A stretch of DNA of 64,000 nt from Nitrospira sp. (GCA_022226935.1 CP092081.1:2938181-3002180), one strand, 5' to 3'. Positions 9,004-17,837 are shown, numbered from the stretch's first letter. The notes: a model not told the origin generated them from the sequence alone. Made by a program: numbers and translations.

Positions 9004-9969
9004 ATGACAGTACGCAATACCAGCTTTCGTCAATCGGTGATTCGCACGGTTTTGGGATTGGCCGCAGTGTCAGGCCTCGCCATGCAGCCGGTCGAGTCTG
9101 CGTTCGCGAAAGTCGTCGAAGTGTCCATGACCGCCGTAGAAACAAAACTCGTCATCGACGGGGAAGGCCATACATATGATGCCTGGACCTTCAACGGGCA
9201 GTTCCCGGGTCCGGTGGTTCGCGTGCAGGAAGGCGACGAAGTCGTCTTTTCGCTGACGAATCCCGACACCAACGGGCGTCCACACTCGATGGATTTCCAT
9301 GCCGCGGAAACCAATTTCCTGGAGCATTACAAAGAAGTGCGTCCCGGTGAATCGTTGCAGTACCGCTTCAAGGCGAAATGGCCGGGCGTGTTTGCCTACC
9401 ATTGCGGCGCGTCCCCCATGATTCAGCACATCGCCCGGGGGATGATGGGCGCGATCATCGTCGATCCCAAAGATCCCAAGGCGATGCCCAAGGCGGATCG
9501 CGAGTATGTGTTGGTGCAGAGCGAATTGTTCAAAGATCCCGACGATGTCGACGGGATGTTCGACCGGAAATATCACCATGTCGTCTTCAACGGGTCGGTC
9601 TTCCGGTATGATCCCGTGCACAGCAAGGCGGGTGGAGCCTTTTTGGAGGCCAAGCCGGGTGAGCGTGTCCGGTTCTATTTCGTCAACGCCGGACCGAACA
9701 ATGTGTCGGCGGTCCATCCGATTGCCGAAATCTGGGATGATGTGTGGGAAAGCGGCAACCCCGCCAACCATACGCGCGGAGTGCAAACGCAACTCATTCC
9801 GCCGGCGGGCGCGGCCATTCTCGATATGGTGTTGGACGGCAATGACGGCGTGTATCCCATTGTCACCCACTCTCTGACCGATGCCCTTCGCGGCGCCATC
9901 GCGCTGCTGAAGGTGGACAAGGACGCCAAGCCCTTGCCTTTGATGCCGTTGGTCGAGCCTGCCAAGTAA
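9004..9969 (+). CDS. nirK: Copper-containing nitrite reductase NirK (AniA-like)
   Basis: A 321-residue periplasmic two-cupredoxin enzyme reducing nitrite to NO. An export signal runs to about residue 35 (SAFA-K). Copper ligands can be read off: His94 (type 1), Asp97 and His99 (type 2) in PHSMDFHAA; His133 (type 2), Cys134, His142 and Met147 (type 1) in the YHCGASPMIQHIARGM region; and catalytic His238 with Ile240 in AVHPIAEIW, with His289 (type 2) in VTHSL. The 8-residue Cys-to-His spacing is that of Neisseria AniA (class II) rather than Alcaligenes-type NirK. AGGAGG lies about 13 bases before the ATG. The gene is monocistronic, closed by a strong terminator. In nitrite oxidisers NirK is common, with a debated role. 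A plain laccase is unlikely since the Asp/His/Ile catalytic set is intact. Confidence 0.93.
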   Translation: MTVRNTSFRQSVIRTVLGLAAVSGLAMQPVESAFAKVVEVSMTAVETKLVIDGEGHTYDAWTFNGQFPGPVVRVQEGDEVVFSLTNPDTNGRPHSMDFHAAETNFLEHYKEVRPGESLQYRFKAKWPGVFAYHCGASPMIQHIARGMMGAIIVDPKDPKAMPKADREYVLVQSELFKDPDDVDGMFDRKYHHVVFNGSVFRYDPVHSKAGGAFLEAKPGERVRFYFVNAGPNNVSAVHPIAEIWDDVWESGNPANHTRGVQTQLIPPAGAAILDMVLDGNDGVYPIVTHSLTDALRGAIALLKVDKDAKPLPLMPLVEPAK

Positions 9970-9986
9970 GTTCGTGCGTCACTGAC

Positions 9987-10030
9987 GGCAAGCCGAGCGG
10001 CTGTGAAGCCGCCCGGCTTGCCTGTCTTTT
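9987..10030 (+). terminator. Intrinsic terminator of nirK
   Basis: A 15-base arm GGCAAGCCGAGCGGC (9987-10001), loop TGTGAA, and arm GCCGCCCGGCTTGCC (10008-10022) with a single G:T wobble, followed by TGTCTTTT. It lies 18 bases after the nirK stop codon. Strong stem plus T-run gives a confident Rho-independent terminator. Confidence 0.9.
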
Positions 10031-10158
10031 CGATTCACTCCCATTCAGAATATGGCGGGCTTCACGGCGTACCGGTTTGCGGTGCGTCCGATGGGTGGTT
10101 GTGCCGAGACGACATCGGGCGATAGATGTCGCGTGCGATGAAGTGGGCGCGTGGTGCG

Positions 10159-11205
10159 TCAGGCGAGCGAGCTCATGTCAATGACGAATCGGTACCGCAC
10201 GTCACCGCGGACGAGGCGATCGTAGGCGTCATTGACCTTCTGAATCGGGATGACTTCCACATCGGCGCCGCATTGGTGCTTCGCGCAGAAGTCCAGCATC
10301 TCCTGCGTTTCTTGAATGCCGCCGATCAATGAGCCTACCAGTCTCCGCCGTTTGAGAATCAATGGAAAGGCACCCAATTGCGCCGGTTTGTCTGGCACGC
10401 CGACCAAGATCATCGTGCCATCGGTCTTGAGCAATTCTAACTGCGTATCCAGGTCATGGGGCGCTGAAACGGTGTCGAGAATGAAGTCGAATTGCTTGGC
10501 CAGCGTGGTGAAGGTCTTGGGATCGGACGTCTTATAAAAATCTTTGGCGCCCAATCGTTTCGCATCGCGCCGCTTTTTGTCGGAATGGCTCAGCACGGTC
10601 ACGCGGGCGCCCAAGGCCGTTCCGATTTTGACGGCCATGTGGCCGAGTCCTCCCAGGCCGACCACCGCCAGGCGATGCGCCTTTCCCACTCCCCAGTGGT
10701 GCAAGGGCGAGTAGGTCGTAATGCCGGCGCAGAGAAGCGGTGCAGCCTCCTCGGGACGCAATTGCTTGGGGATGCGAAGGACATACCGCTGATCGACGAC
10801 CACTTTGGTGGAGTAACCGCCATAGGTCGGGGTGGCGCCGTCTCGCTCCTTCCCGTTGTAGGTAAAGCTGATGTGCCCCTCGCAGTACTGCTCTTGGCCT
10901 TTTTTGCATTGCGGGCAGATCCGGCAGGAATCGACGAAACATCCCACGCCGACCATTTGGCCGACTTTGAATTGCTTCACTGAGGCGCCGACCCGTTCGA
11001 CAACCCCCACGATTTCATGTCCTGGCACCATGGGGAAGATCGAGCCGCCCCATTCATCCCGTGCCTGATGCACGTCCGAATGACAAATGCCGCAGTAGCG
11101 GATACCGATGAGCACATCCTGCCTGCCCACCTCGCGGCGTGAAAATTTGAAGGGCGCAAGGCGGGATTTTGCGGTGCGAGCGGCGTAACCTGTGACGTCA
11201 ATCAT
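10159..11205 (-). CDS. Zinc-dependent alcohol dehydrogenase, cinnamyl/YahK-like
   Basis: A 348-residue medium-chain dehydrogenase. It has the catalytic-zinc set CGICHSDVHQARDEWGG and PGHEIVGVVERVG, the structural-zinc cysteines in CRICPQCKKGQEQYC, and the nucleotide-binding Rossmann motif GLGGLGHMAVKIG. The pattern is that of the cinnamyl-alcohol-dehydrogenase branch, which includes the broad NADPH aldehyde reductase YahK. It would reduce aldehydes to alcohols in the cytoplasm. A PEGA-domain lipoprotein gene ends 51 bases upstream on the same strand and may share its message. The product of the reaction is not predictable from context. Confidence 0.92.
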   Translation of the reverse strand: MIDVTGYAARTAKSRLAPFKFSRREVGRQDVLIGIRYCGICHSDVHQARDEWGGSIFPMVPGHEIVGVVERVGASVKQFKVGQMVGVGCFVDSCRICPQCKKGQEQYCEGHISFTYNGKERDGATPTYGGYSTKVVVDQRYVLRIPKQLRPEEAAPLLCAGITTYSPLHHWGVGKAHRLAVVGLGGLGHMAVKIGTALGARVTVLSHSDKKRRDAKRLGAKDFYKTSDPKTFTTLAKQFDFILDTVSAPHDLDTQLELLKTDGTMILVGVPDKPAQLGAFPLILKRRRLVGSLIGGIQETQEMLDFCAKHQCGADVEVIPIQKVNDAYDRLVRGDVRYRFVIDMSSLA

Positions 11206-11256
11206 CGTCTCTGTTCCTTACGATCCGATTCCTGGCGGCTCACGAGAGCCTTCAGG

Positions 11257-11682
11257 CTATTGGGGCTGCGCAGGTTGCGAGTGATCCGGTTCGAGAGTAA
11301 TCCCGATGATGCCCGGGTCCTGCTCCCAGGCGCCCGGCGCAATGAGGCCGAGTAGCGGCAACAAGAACAACGCTCCTCCGATGACATCGACGATACCGAC
11401 GCTACTGAGTTTCCGGCCGGTCGTTCTGGACTGAGGTGTATAGCCATTTTTTTGCACTTCGATGGTGAGGTCTCCCCGGCGCGGAACCTGGTGTTGAAGC
11501 GGCGTGGTGCCTGCCAGGGTGCCGTTGATCAAGACATTGGCTCCCGGAGGCTCCGAATTCACCGTCAGTGCTTGCGAACTCCCGCCGAAAATGGAACAGG
11601 CACTCAGATTCAGATAGCAGACCATGAGGGAGGCGATGCCGACCATCCTCTGCGCGCTGCAATGATGTGGTGCTTCCGGCAT
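11257..11682 (-). CDS. PEGA-domain lipoprotein with C-terminal membrane segment
   Basis: A 141-residue protein. Start at 11682 is chosen because AGGAG lies 7 bases before that ATG, giving a signal peptide with lipobox LSAC. After the Cys comes a PEGA-like surface domain (VNSEPPGANVLINGTLAG, GDLTIEVQKNGYTPQS), then a hydrophobic segment VDVIGGALFLLPLLGLIAPGAW and a short tail. PEGA domains occur on envelope and secretion-associated proteins and are thought to bind other proteins or sugars. The combination of lipid anchor plus C-terminal hairpin is reminiscent of small Curli- or glycine-zipper-like envelope proteins. Precise role unknown. Confidence 0.8.
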   Translation of the reverse strand: MPEAPHHCSAQRMVGIASLMVCYLNLSACSIFGGSSQALTVNSEPPGANVLINGTLAGTTPLQHQVPRRGDLTIEVQKNGYTPQSRTTGRKLSSVGIVDVIGGALFLLPLLGLIAPGAWEQDPGIIGITLEPDHSQPAQPQ

Positions 11683-11842
11683 CGGCTTCTCCTGCCAGTG
11701 CTGTTGCGCCATCGTTATCACAGCCTGCCTGAGTTGACAAGGTATGAACGGGCAATCGCGACGACAGGATGATGGGGTGGCCAGGCGGACGGCAAAGGGC
11801 CTGAGCCCCCGCCATCCGATCCGCGGCCACGGTTATGTCCGG

Positions 11843-13552
11843 CTAGGGAGCCGTCGCCAGGATGGGAGCGAATATCGGATCAGCGTCCAGCACGGCTTTG
11901 AGCAGACCCGTATGGAGGAAATAGCGCCACGCCTCATCCGTTTTTCCCGGCACTTCATCGAACCAGCGTTTGGCTTCCGTGAGATGATGGAGCATCTTCG
12001 CCTTATCACCATAGTTGGGCAAAAAAATCATGCTGTAGGCCATGGCATATTCCGCGAGGAATTTATCCAGGGGAAGCTCGGCTTGAGCCAGTGAGGCTTC
12101 GGCGTTGGCATAGGCCCGCGGGGTTTCGGTGTCATGCAGAATGCGGTTCCAGGACACCTTGTTGATGCGAGACCAGGCCAGTTGAAGCAGGGCTTCAGCC
12201 TTGGGCGTTCTCCGGTGTTCGGGGATATCTTTGACCAAGGCTTCAAATGTTTCGACCATCGGTATCTGATCATTGTTCCACCGGTAGGCGACTCCCAAAC
12301 GAAACCGGTTGTCGAGCTGTTCCGGCCGGATTTCGGCCAGGGTCTGAAGCGCCGGTATGAGCCGATAAAGAAAATCCGCCGGCGTGGGCTGCGAGAGACC
12401 GCCCATTTCCATGCCGTTAGAGAGGTCCAGGCGCATGCCTTGCGCATAAATGTTCCAATAAAACTCATCCAGCACGATGCCGAGCGCCGGGTCTTTGACC
12501 GGCACTTGATGGTTGTTCCTCGCCTCCCGCAGGAGCACGCTGTAGAGATGGCGAGTCAGCACCGTGAGGGCATCGGGCTGTTTGGGATCGATGATCAAGA
12601 TCCGGTTCAGCAATGCGACTCGGTCGCGCAGGTCGGGAAAGCTGGCTGCCCGTGCCGCCGCCGCGGTTAAGATGCCCGGTTGGTCATCCGGTCCCCACCA
12701 GACCATGGATTCAGGCAGCGCGCGGCTGGTTTCGGTCGTAAAGGGAATTTTATCGGCCATCATGCCGGGGGCTTCCGGCTGTGAGGGAACCGGCAAGTTA
12801 AACACCGCCGTATCTCCCGGAAATCCGTGTTGCTTCAGCCCGCTGAACACCACCCACTGCAGGGTGACGGATTTCAACGCCCGCCGCGGACGCTTGATCG
12901 TATTGGTCCATTTGACGTTGCCGGCGGCATAGGTCACAGGCGATGTCAGCGGGTCCTGATACTGCACGGAAAGTTGCACGAGGGTGGTCGGAGCGGCCAG
13001 GACTTTTCCGGTGCCCGCCAGCTTGAACGACCCGGACGGGATCGCGCGGCTGTTCAGGGCGGTGACATGAAGCCCGCTGCCCGGCGGCGCAATTCCTACC
13101 GCATCTGCCACGAAGGTTGAGGCAGGCGCTCTGGGAAGGTCATCGCCGAAGAACAGCAGCGGCCCGGCGCTCGGCCAGATCACATCCATGGCGATGTCCG
13201 ACCTGGTGAGCATGGGGGCATAGGCGTCGGTCAGGCTCTGCCAGCAGGCATCGTAGGACGGATCGTCCTTCGGCGCGAATTGTTTGACCTTTGTCGGCGA
13301 AGCGGTGCGGTGCCGGTACTGGCAGGCAAAGTCCAATTGGCCCGCGGTGACGCGATCGCCTTGCGAGAGCGCCTCCGCATACCGTATGGCGGTTTGTATC
13401 GCCGGTGTGGTTTTAGGAGTACCGGTCTTGGCATGTCCCTTTCCACCCACGGCCGGCGCGGCGTCGGCGATTCCTGTCCAGAGACCGAGCGCGAAGGCCA
13501 GGGCGAGGATGGTTATGGTCTGTCGTTGATAAAGCAGGTTCCCGCGAATCAT
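11843..13552 (-). CDS. Large secreted protein of unknown function
   Basis: A 569-residue protein with a clear signal peptide (MIRGNLLYQ..., cleaved near IADAAPA). The mature part starts with a Lys/Gly/Thr-rich linker, then an alpha/beta region with SVQYQDPLTSPVTYAAG, and a C-terminal half of helical repeats (DLRDRVALLNRILIIDPKQP and following) suggestive of degenerate TPR. No catalytic motif is recognised and I cannot name a family. It stands alone between the PEGA lipoprotein and the cytochrome c operon, on the same strand as both. Confidence 0.75.
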   Translation of the reverse strand: MIRGNLLYQRQTITILALAFALGLWTGIADAAPAVGGKGHAKTGTPKTTPAIQTAIRYAEALSQGDRVTAGQLDFACQYRHRTASPTKVKQFAPKDDPSYDACWQSLTDAYAPMLTRSDIAMDVIWPSAGPLLFFGDDLPRAPASTFVADAVGIAPPGSGLHVTALNSRAIPSGSFKLAGTGKVLAAPTTLVQLSVQYQDPLTSPVTYAAGNVKWTNTIKRPRRALKSVTLQWVVFSGLKQHGFPGDTAVFNLPVPSQPEAPGMMADKIPFTTETSRALPESMVWWGPDDQPGILTAAAARAASFPDLRDRVALLNRILIIDPKQPDALTVLTRHLYSVLLREARNNHQVPVKDPALGIVLDEFYWNIYAQGMRLDLSNGMEMGGLSQPTPADFLYRLIPALQTLAEIRPEQLDNRFRLGVAYRWNNDQIPMVETFEALVKDIPEHRRTPKAEALLQLAWSRINKVSWNRILHDTETPRAYANAEASLAQAELPLDKFLAEYAMAYSMIFLPNYGDKAKMLHHLTEAKRWFDEVPGKTDEAWRYFLHTGLLKAVLDADPIFAPILATAP

Positions 13553-13639
13553 GCGAACGACCTCCGATGAGGATAAAAGAAGGTCACTCTATCACGCGGC
13601 TCTTTTCAGACGAAAGAGGTCAAGCGTGAGAGAACGAGG

Positions 13640-14125
13640 TTACCGGGTCGGGGGAGCCGCGATCGGAGAGCGGGAGAATTGAATCATCGAGCGAATATAT
13701 TGGAGCACGGCTTGCTGGTCTTCGTCCGGGAGCGCATCGTTCCAGCCGGGCATGGCCGTGCGAGGTTTGCCTTGGGCGATGGTCCGGAGTAGTTCCTTAT
13801 CCGTCTTGGCGGAGGTGGCTGCGGAAATGAGATTCCCCGGGCGCGGCGAGAGAAACGGAGCCTTGGGGCCATCGCCCTTGCCGGTGGCGCCATGGCAATC
13901 CATGCAATGTTCCCGATACAGGGTCTGGCCGCGCTGCAGGCCGTCAGAGGGCTGGGCGAGCAGGACGCCCGTGCCGGCGCAGACCAGCCCAACAATGAGC
14001 GGGAGGCTGTTGACGCATGCGCGAAGAAATCGCGAAGCCGGCTGCATCTGTGTGTGGGACGGACGTGGCGGGGATTCTGCTGCCGACGGCCCATGCGCAG
14101 CCGTAATGGGCTTCGGACGCATCAC
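13640..14125 (-). CDS. Class I c-type cytochrome, mono-heme
   Basis: A 161-residue protein with one CMDCH heme site (Cys74, Cys77, His78) and Met125 in TAMPGW as likely sixth ligand, giving a His/Met mono-heme cytochrome of the small c-type family. A hydrophobic helix around residues 40-57 (LPLIVGLVCAGTGVLLAQ) may act as uncleaved signal anchor or signal peptide. The start is uncertain: the 5' methionine lies 7 bases after the stop of the anti-sigma gene, so translation is probably coupled; an alternative Met at 14047 lacks an SD. Operon order is sigma factor, anti-sigma factor, cytochrome, so expression of this electron carrier is presumably tied to the ECF system. Confidence 0.85.
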   Translation of the reverse strand: MMRPKPITAAHGPSAAESPPRPSHTQMQPASRFLRACVNSLPLIVGLVCAGTGVLLAQPSDGLQRGQTLYREHCMDCHGATGKGDGPKAPFLSPRPGNLISAATSAKTDKELLRTIAQGKPRTAMPGWNDALPDEDQQAVLQYIRSMIQFSRSPIAAPPTR

Positions 14126-14132
14126 GATTCGG

Positions 14133-14438
14133 TCACACCGTTGCCGCTGCCTTTAAGATCTGGCGTCGAAGGGCGGCACGATCTTGTTCTGAGAGGGATG
14201 GGGAGGGCCGATGCTGGCAGAGCCGAACGGTTTGGCGAAGGGAATCGAGGAATATTTCGCAGTTCGGACAATCGCCGAGGTGCGCGCGGATTTCCTGGCA
14301 GATTTCACCCGACAGCTCGTCGTCCAGATAGGCCGAGAGGCGTTCGAGGACTTTGACGCAATTCCGTTTCCGGTGTCCCTGATGCGGGGTGGGCTTGCGG
14401 GTGCCTGGATATGTGCGTACTCGGTCGGCCATGGTCAT
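14133..14438 (-). CDS. Anti-sigma factor with zinc-finger (HC2-type) domain
   Basis: A 101-residue protein whose core VLERLSAYLDDELSGEICQE and HLGDCPNC give the His-x3-Cys-x2-Cys zinc motif of anti-sigma factors (zf-HC2). The N-terminal 27 residues are an unusual basic extension. No better in-frame start was found near the core, so the start remains uncertain. It lies between the ECF sigma gene and the cytochrome gene, 23 bases after the sigma stop, and most likely sequesters that sigma factor in response to redox or envelope signals. No transmembrane helix is seen, so it would be cytosolic. Confidence 0.82.
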   Translation of the reverse strand: MTMADRVRTYPGTRKPTPHQGHRKRNCVKVLERLSAYLDDELSGEICQEIRAHLGDCPNCEIFLDSLRQTVRLCQHRPSPSLSEQDRAALRRQILKAAATV

Positions 14439-14461
14439 ACTGCTACTGTGACTATACCAAA

Positions 14462-15094
14462 CTATCGATCCATAGTGGCAGCGTCGTGGTGAAATTCTTC
14501 GGCGACCCCTTTTCCACTGATTTCTTTCCTGACAAACAAACGGGCTCGATGCAGCCGGGATTTGATGGCGCGCTCGCTCAATCCGAGGATGTCGCCCACT
14601 TCTTTGGCGCTCAACCCTTCCATGTCGCGCAGGACGAGAACCATCCGATATTTGCGCGGCAATTTGGCGATGGCCCGATCCAAAATCTCCCGCAGTTCCT
14701 TGTTTTCGAGGGCTTCCTGAGGGCTCAGTCCCTCCATCGGTATCTGCAGCGCAAACTCGCCTTCCGATGTCGGCACGAATTCAGTCAGGGACAACTCGCG
14801 CTCGGGCTCGCCTTTCCGCTTTCGCCGCATGCGCTGGCAGGCATGGGAGGCGATGGCATAGAGCCAGGTCGACACCCGCGCATCCCCGCGAAAACGATCG
14901 TATGCGCGATAGGCATTGAGAAATGTTTCCTGGACCAGGTCTTTCGCCGCTTCGGCTTCGCCGCAGAGCCGGTAGGCAAAGCGATACATGATGTCGACGT
15001 GGTCTCGATACAGCTGATCGAATGGATGCGATGTGGAGTGGGGCAGGCCGTGTCCATCTGAGGACGCCGGCGGACTTTTCTTCCGTGATGCCAT
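14462..15094 (-). CDS. ECF RNA polymerase sigma factor
   Basis: A 210-residue sigma-70 family member with only regions 2 and 4. Region 2 is read in EAAKDLVQETFLNAYRAYDR and FRGDARVSTWLYAIASHACQ; region 4 in LPRKYRMVLVLRDMEGLSAK followed by the helix-turn-helix up to SRLHRARLFVR. The N-terminal tail is Ser/Pro-rich. It heads an operon with a zinc-finger anti-sigma factor and a cytochrome c. This is the standard layout for a self-contained stress regulon, here linked to an electron carrier. Target promoters not identified. Confidence 0.92.
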   Translation of the reverse strand: MASRKKSPPASSDGHGLPHSTSHPFDQLYRDHVDIMYRFAYRLCGEAEAAKDLVQETFLNAYRAYDRFRGDARVSTWLYAIASHACQRMRRKRKGEPERELSLTEFVPTSEGEFALQIPMEGLSPQEALENKELREILDRAIAKLPRKYRMVLVLRDMEGLSAKEVGDILGLSERAIKSRLHRARLFVRKEISGKGVAEEFHHDAATMDR

Positions 15095-15172
15095 ACGCGG
15101 AAGCGAGTCTACGGGTGGTGTTCAGACCCTGTCAAGCGAACGGCCGGGCGCCACCGGCGTTGATGGTGACTG

Positions 15173-16210
15173 TTAATTGACGCGTCGGATGTCGAGGAGT
15201 TCGCCTTCCCGGCCGAGCTCGACCGTAATCGGTACGCCTTCTTTCAGTGCCGAGAGGGCAGCCGGCCGTTGCGTGAGGGGAATGGATTGCGCGCCTTCCG
15301 GTCCCTGCATGATGAGTGCGCTCTGCCCTTCCGGTGCGTAGGTCAGCGGGCCGGAGAGGAAGCGGCGGGATGGCGTGGACACACCGTCTTGATACAGATC
15401 GATGGCCACGTGCCGATCCTGCACCCACACCGACATCTCTTGCCCGACTTTGGCGTTGCGGACACCGGTTTTCCCGCTCACGGTGACGATGCCCAAAGGA
15501 GTTTTCAGGAACACATAGTTCGACTTCAGTTTCGAGACCGTGCCGTTCAAGAGGAGATGCACCGAGGAGGGGATACGCGGAATCTGATTCACTTGCAGGT
15601 CGTATTGCACGTCATGCAGGCCGCGAACCGCGCCGGCCCCATCGACTTCGATGGTAAAGGGTTGCTCGTCCGGGCGTCCGGCAATTTTCGCGGCAAGCCC
15701 GCCGAGCGCGAAGGATTGTTCACCGTCCGGCGTCCAGAGCGCGACCGTCTGTTTCTCGGGAGAGGTGAAATTGGGCATGGCGGTCACATAGCGATGCACC
15801 AGTTTGTCGGCCCCCCTCTCGCGGATATCAATCACCGTGGTCGTGCCATGGACCCAGAGCGTGATCTTTTGCGAATTCTTCACGTCGCGCAGCGTCGTTT
15901 TGGAACTGAGCGAGAGAGGTCCGATCGGTGTCTGCAGAAAGACGATTCCCGGCTTGGATCTCCAGATCGAACCGGACACTTGCACGGAAGGAGACACGGG
16001 AGCTGTGGCCACGGCCTGGGTCGGTTCTGGTTCAACCGGAACCGCTTCCGGTGCAACTGAGCCGGCCGGCTCTTCGAGCGGCGGCGGTTCGATGAGCGGA
16101 GCGTTGGTTTCAGCCCGGCTTGCTGTGGGCAGGCACAGCGAAAGCAGCGCACTCAAGCAGAAGGACATGAATCGGAATCGTTGGTCGGAATTCACGAGAG
16201 TTACCATCAT
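15173..16210 (-). CDS. Exported protein built from two tandem repeated modules
   Basis: A 345-residue protein. A signal peptide (core ALLSLCLPTASRAE) is followed by a Pro/Glu/Ala-rich linker to about residue 77, then two homologous modules of about 125 residues: residues 78-202 and 221-343. Matching landmarks are VFLQTPIGPLSLSSKTTLRD versus VFLKTPLGIVTVSGKTGVRN, and ITLWVHGTTTVIDI versus MSVWVQDRHVAIDL; each ends in a strand (FTIEVDG / ITVELGREG). The modules look beta-rich, perhaps OB- or SH3-like barrels binding metal or ligand. No family recognised. It lies upstream of the ECF operon on the same strand, so it could be a target of it. Confidence 0.72.
   Translation of the reverse strand: MMVTLVNSDQRFRFMSFCLSALLSLCLPTASRAETNAPLIEPPPLEEPAGSVAPEAVPVEPEPTQAVATAPVSPSVQVSGSIWRSKPGIVFLQTPIGPLSLSSKTTLRDVKNSQKITLWVHGTTTVIDIRERGADKLVHRYVTAMPNFTSPEKQTVALWTPDGEQSFALGGLAAKIAGRPDEQPFTIEVDGAGAVRGLHDVQYDLQVNQIPRIPSSVHLLLNGTVSKLKSNYVFLKTPLGIVTVSGKTGVRNAKVGQEMSVWVQDRHVAIDLYQDGVSTPSRRFLSGPLTYAPEGQSALIMQGPEGAQSIPLTQRPAALSALKEGVPITVELGREGELLDIRRVN
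15182..15979 (-). repeat. Intragenic tandem duplication (two ~125-residue modules)
   Basis: The coding segments 15605-15979 and 15182-15550 encode the two homologous modules of the exported protein. The protein similarity is plain by eye while the DNA has diverged, so the duplication is old. Confidence 0.7.
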
Positions 16211-16460
16211 GTGTATCGAATGATGCTGTGTGGAATGGCCTCACGCCGAATGAGCGGGGGAGAAACCGGCCATTTGGCGAATGGAGGTTCCTGCCGGATC
16301 GTACGTGGCGTACACCGTCTCCTGTGCGAATAACATGCTGGTCGGCATGAGTCAAGTTGAAAGGCCTTCGGGACCTCTATGCAGGGGCTCATCAGGAGCC
16401 GGAATGAGCGCTGTCTGTGAAGCAGGGAATGACACGTTGGGCAATGCTGTCTGCCGCGCG

Positions 16461-17837
16461 TTATTTTTTGCGGATCATCAAGCGAATGGGCGTGCCGGAA
16501 AAATGATATTCCTTCCGGATCTGGTTCTCCAGAAAGCGGAGATAGGCCGGCGTCATGTTGTCGGGGTGTCCTACAAACAGCGCAAAGGCGGGCGGACGCG
16601 TCGCAACTTGCGTCACAAAGGCCGACTTGCTCGCTTTGGCCGGTTTTCCTTTCCGAACCGGTAACGGATGTTCTTCCAGCAACCCCTGAAAAAACTGGTT
16701 CAGCGCCCCGGTGGGAACCCGTTTGCAAAAGGAAAAATAGACCTGATCGATCAGCGCGAACAGGCCGCGCAAAAAATCCTGCTCCAGCGCCGAGATAAAC
16801 AGAACCGGCGCCCATGCGAGAAACGGAAAGCGGCGTTCAAGGTCCTGTTTGTACGCTTCCCGAGCATCCACGTCATCGGCCTTGAGGTCCCACTTGTTCA
16901 CGACGAGAATACAGGCGCGCCCCTGTTTCAGAACGAGGCCTGCAATTTTGGTATCCTGCTCCGTCACGCCTTCTTCCGCATCGAGCAGCAGCACCGCGAC
17001 ATCTGACCGGCCGATGGCACGAAGAGAGCGAGCCACGCTATAGCCCTCGATACCGCGCTCTACACGGCCGCGCCGGCGGATACCGGCGGTGTCGGTCAGG
17101 ACATATTGCCGATCTTTAAAGGTGGCAATCGAGTCCACCGGATCACGGGTAGTGCCGGGCACGTTGCTGACCACGACCCGCGCCTCACCAAGCACTGAAT
17201 TGACCAGCGTGGATTTCCCGACGTTCGGGCGGCCGACGATGGCAATGCGGGGGATTTCCGTCGGGGTGTCTTCACCCGGCGGGTCGACCATATGAGGAAA
17301 CAAATCGTCGAGCAACTCGGCTACGCCGATACCATGTTCCGCCGAGAGGGGGTACAGGTGTTCTTGCCCCAGGCGATAGAAGTCGGCCACGAGTGGATCG
17401 GCCTTCGGCGTATCGACCTTGTTGATCACATAAAACACCGGTTTGTCGGAACCGCGCAACGTCGCGACGACCTCTTCATCGGGCGGCGTGAGGCCGGCTC
17501 GAGCATCGAGGACGAGGACTAGAATGTCAGCCTCCGCGATGGCGAGTTGGGATTGTTGCCGGATGAGCGACAGCATCCCCTCATGGGCCGTGGGATCGAG
17601 TCCGCCGGTATCGACCAAGCGGAAATGGCGGTTGCGATAGGTAGCATCAGCATAGTTGCGATCTCTGGTCACGCCGGGCACATCGTCCACGATGGCAGCT
17701 CGGGTGCCGAGAATGCGATTGAAGAGGGTCGATTTGCCCACATTGGGTCGCCCCACGAGGGCGATAATGGGCAGGCGACCGCCTTCAAGCGTGAAGAGCG
17801 GCGCAACGGGACCACGAGCGGGTTTTGTGCGTGACAT
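16461..17837 (-). CDS. der: Der (EngA) double-GTPase, ribosome assembly
   Basis: A 458-residue protein with the unique two-GTPase layout: first domain with GRPNVGKSTLFNRILG, DTGGL and NKVD, second domain with GRPNVGKSTLVNSVLG, DTAGI and NKWD, then a KH-like C-terminal domain ending in RLMIRKK. Der is essential for 50S ribosome maturation. The frame is open upstream for another 243 codons, but that part is out-of-frame antisense of the divergent HAD gene; I place the start at 17837 (MSRTKP), with 17855 as alternative. It is transcribed divergently from the HAD phosphatase gene with a 78-base spacer. Confidence 0.96.
   Translation of the reverse strand: MSRTKPARGPVAPLFTLEGGRLPIIALVGRPNVGKSTLFNRILGTRAAIVDDVPGVTRDRNYADATYRNRHFRLVDTGGLDPTAHEGMLSLIRQQSQLAIAEADILVLVLDARAGLTPPDEEVVATLRGSDKPVFYVINKVDTPKADPLVADFYRLGQEHLYPLSAEHGIGVAELLDDLFPHMVDPPGEDTPTEIPRIAIVGRPNVGKSTLVNSVLGEARVVVSNVPGTTRDPVDSIATFKDRQYVLTDTAGIRRRGRVERGIEGYSVARSLRAIGRSDVAVLLLDAEEGVTEQDTKIAGLVLKQGRACILVVNKWDLKADDVDAREAYKQDLERRFPFLAWAPVLFISALEQDFLRGLFALIDQVYFSFCKRVPTGALNQFFQGLLEEHPLPVRKGKPAKASKSAFVTQVATRPPAFALFVGHPDNMTPAYLRFLENQIRKEYHFSGTPIRLMIRKK

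Noticed and set aside
9070-9870. 266-codon frame opposite nirK
   Set aside because: No start context and His/Arg-rich; nirK with all copper ligands explains the region.
9004-9969. Reading the cupredoxin protein as a small laccase
   Set aside because: Type 1 and type 2 ligands, Asp97, His238 and Ile240 are those of NirK; trinuclear-cluster His-x-His pairs are missing.
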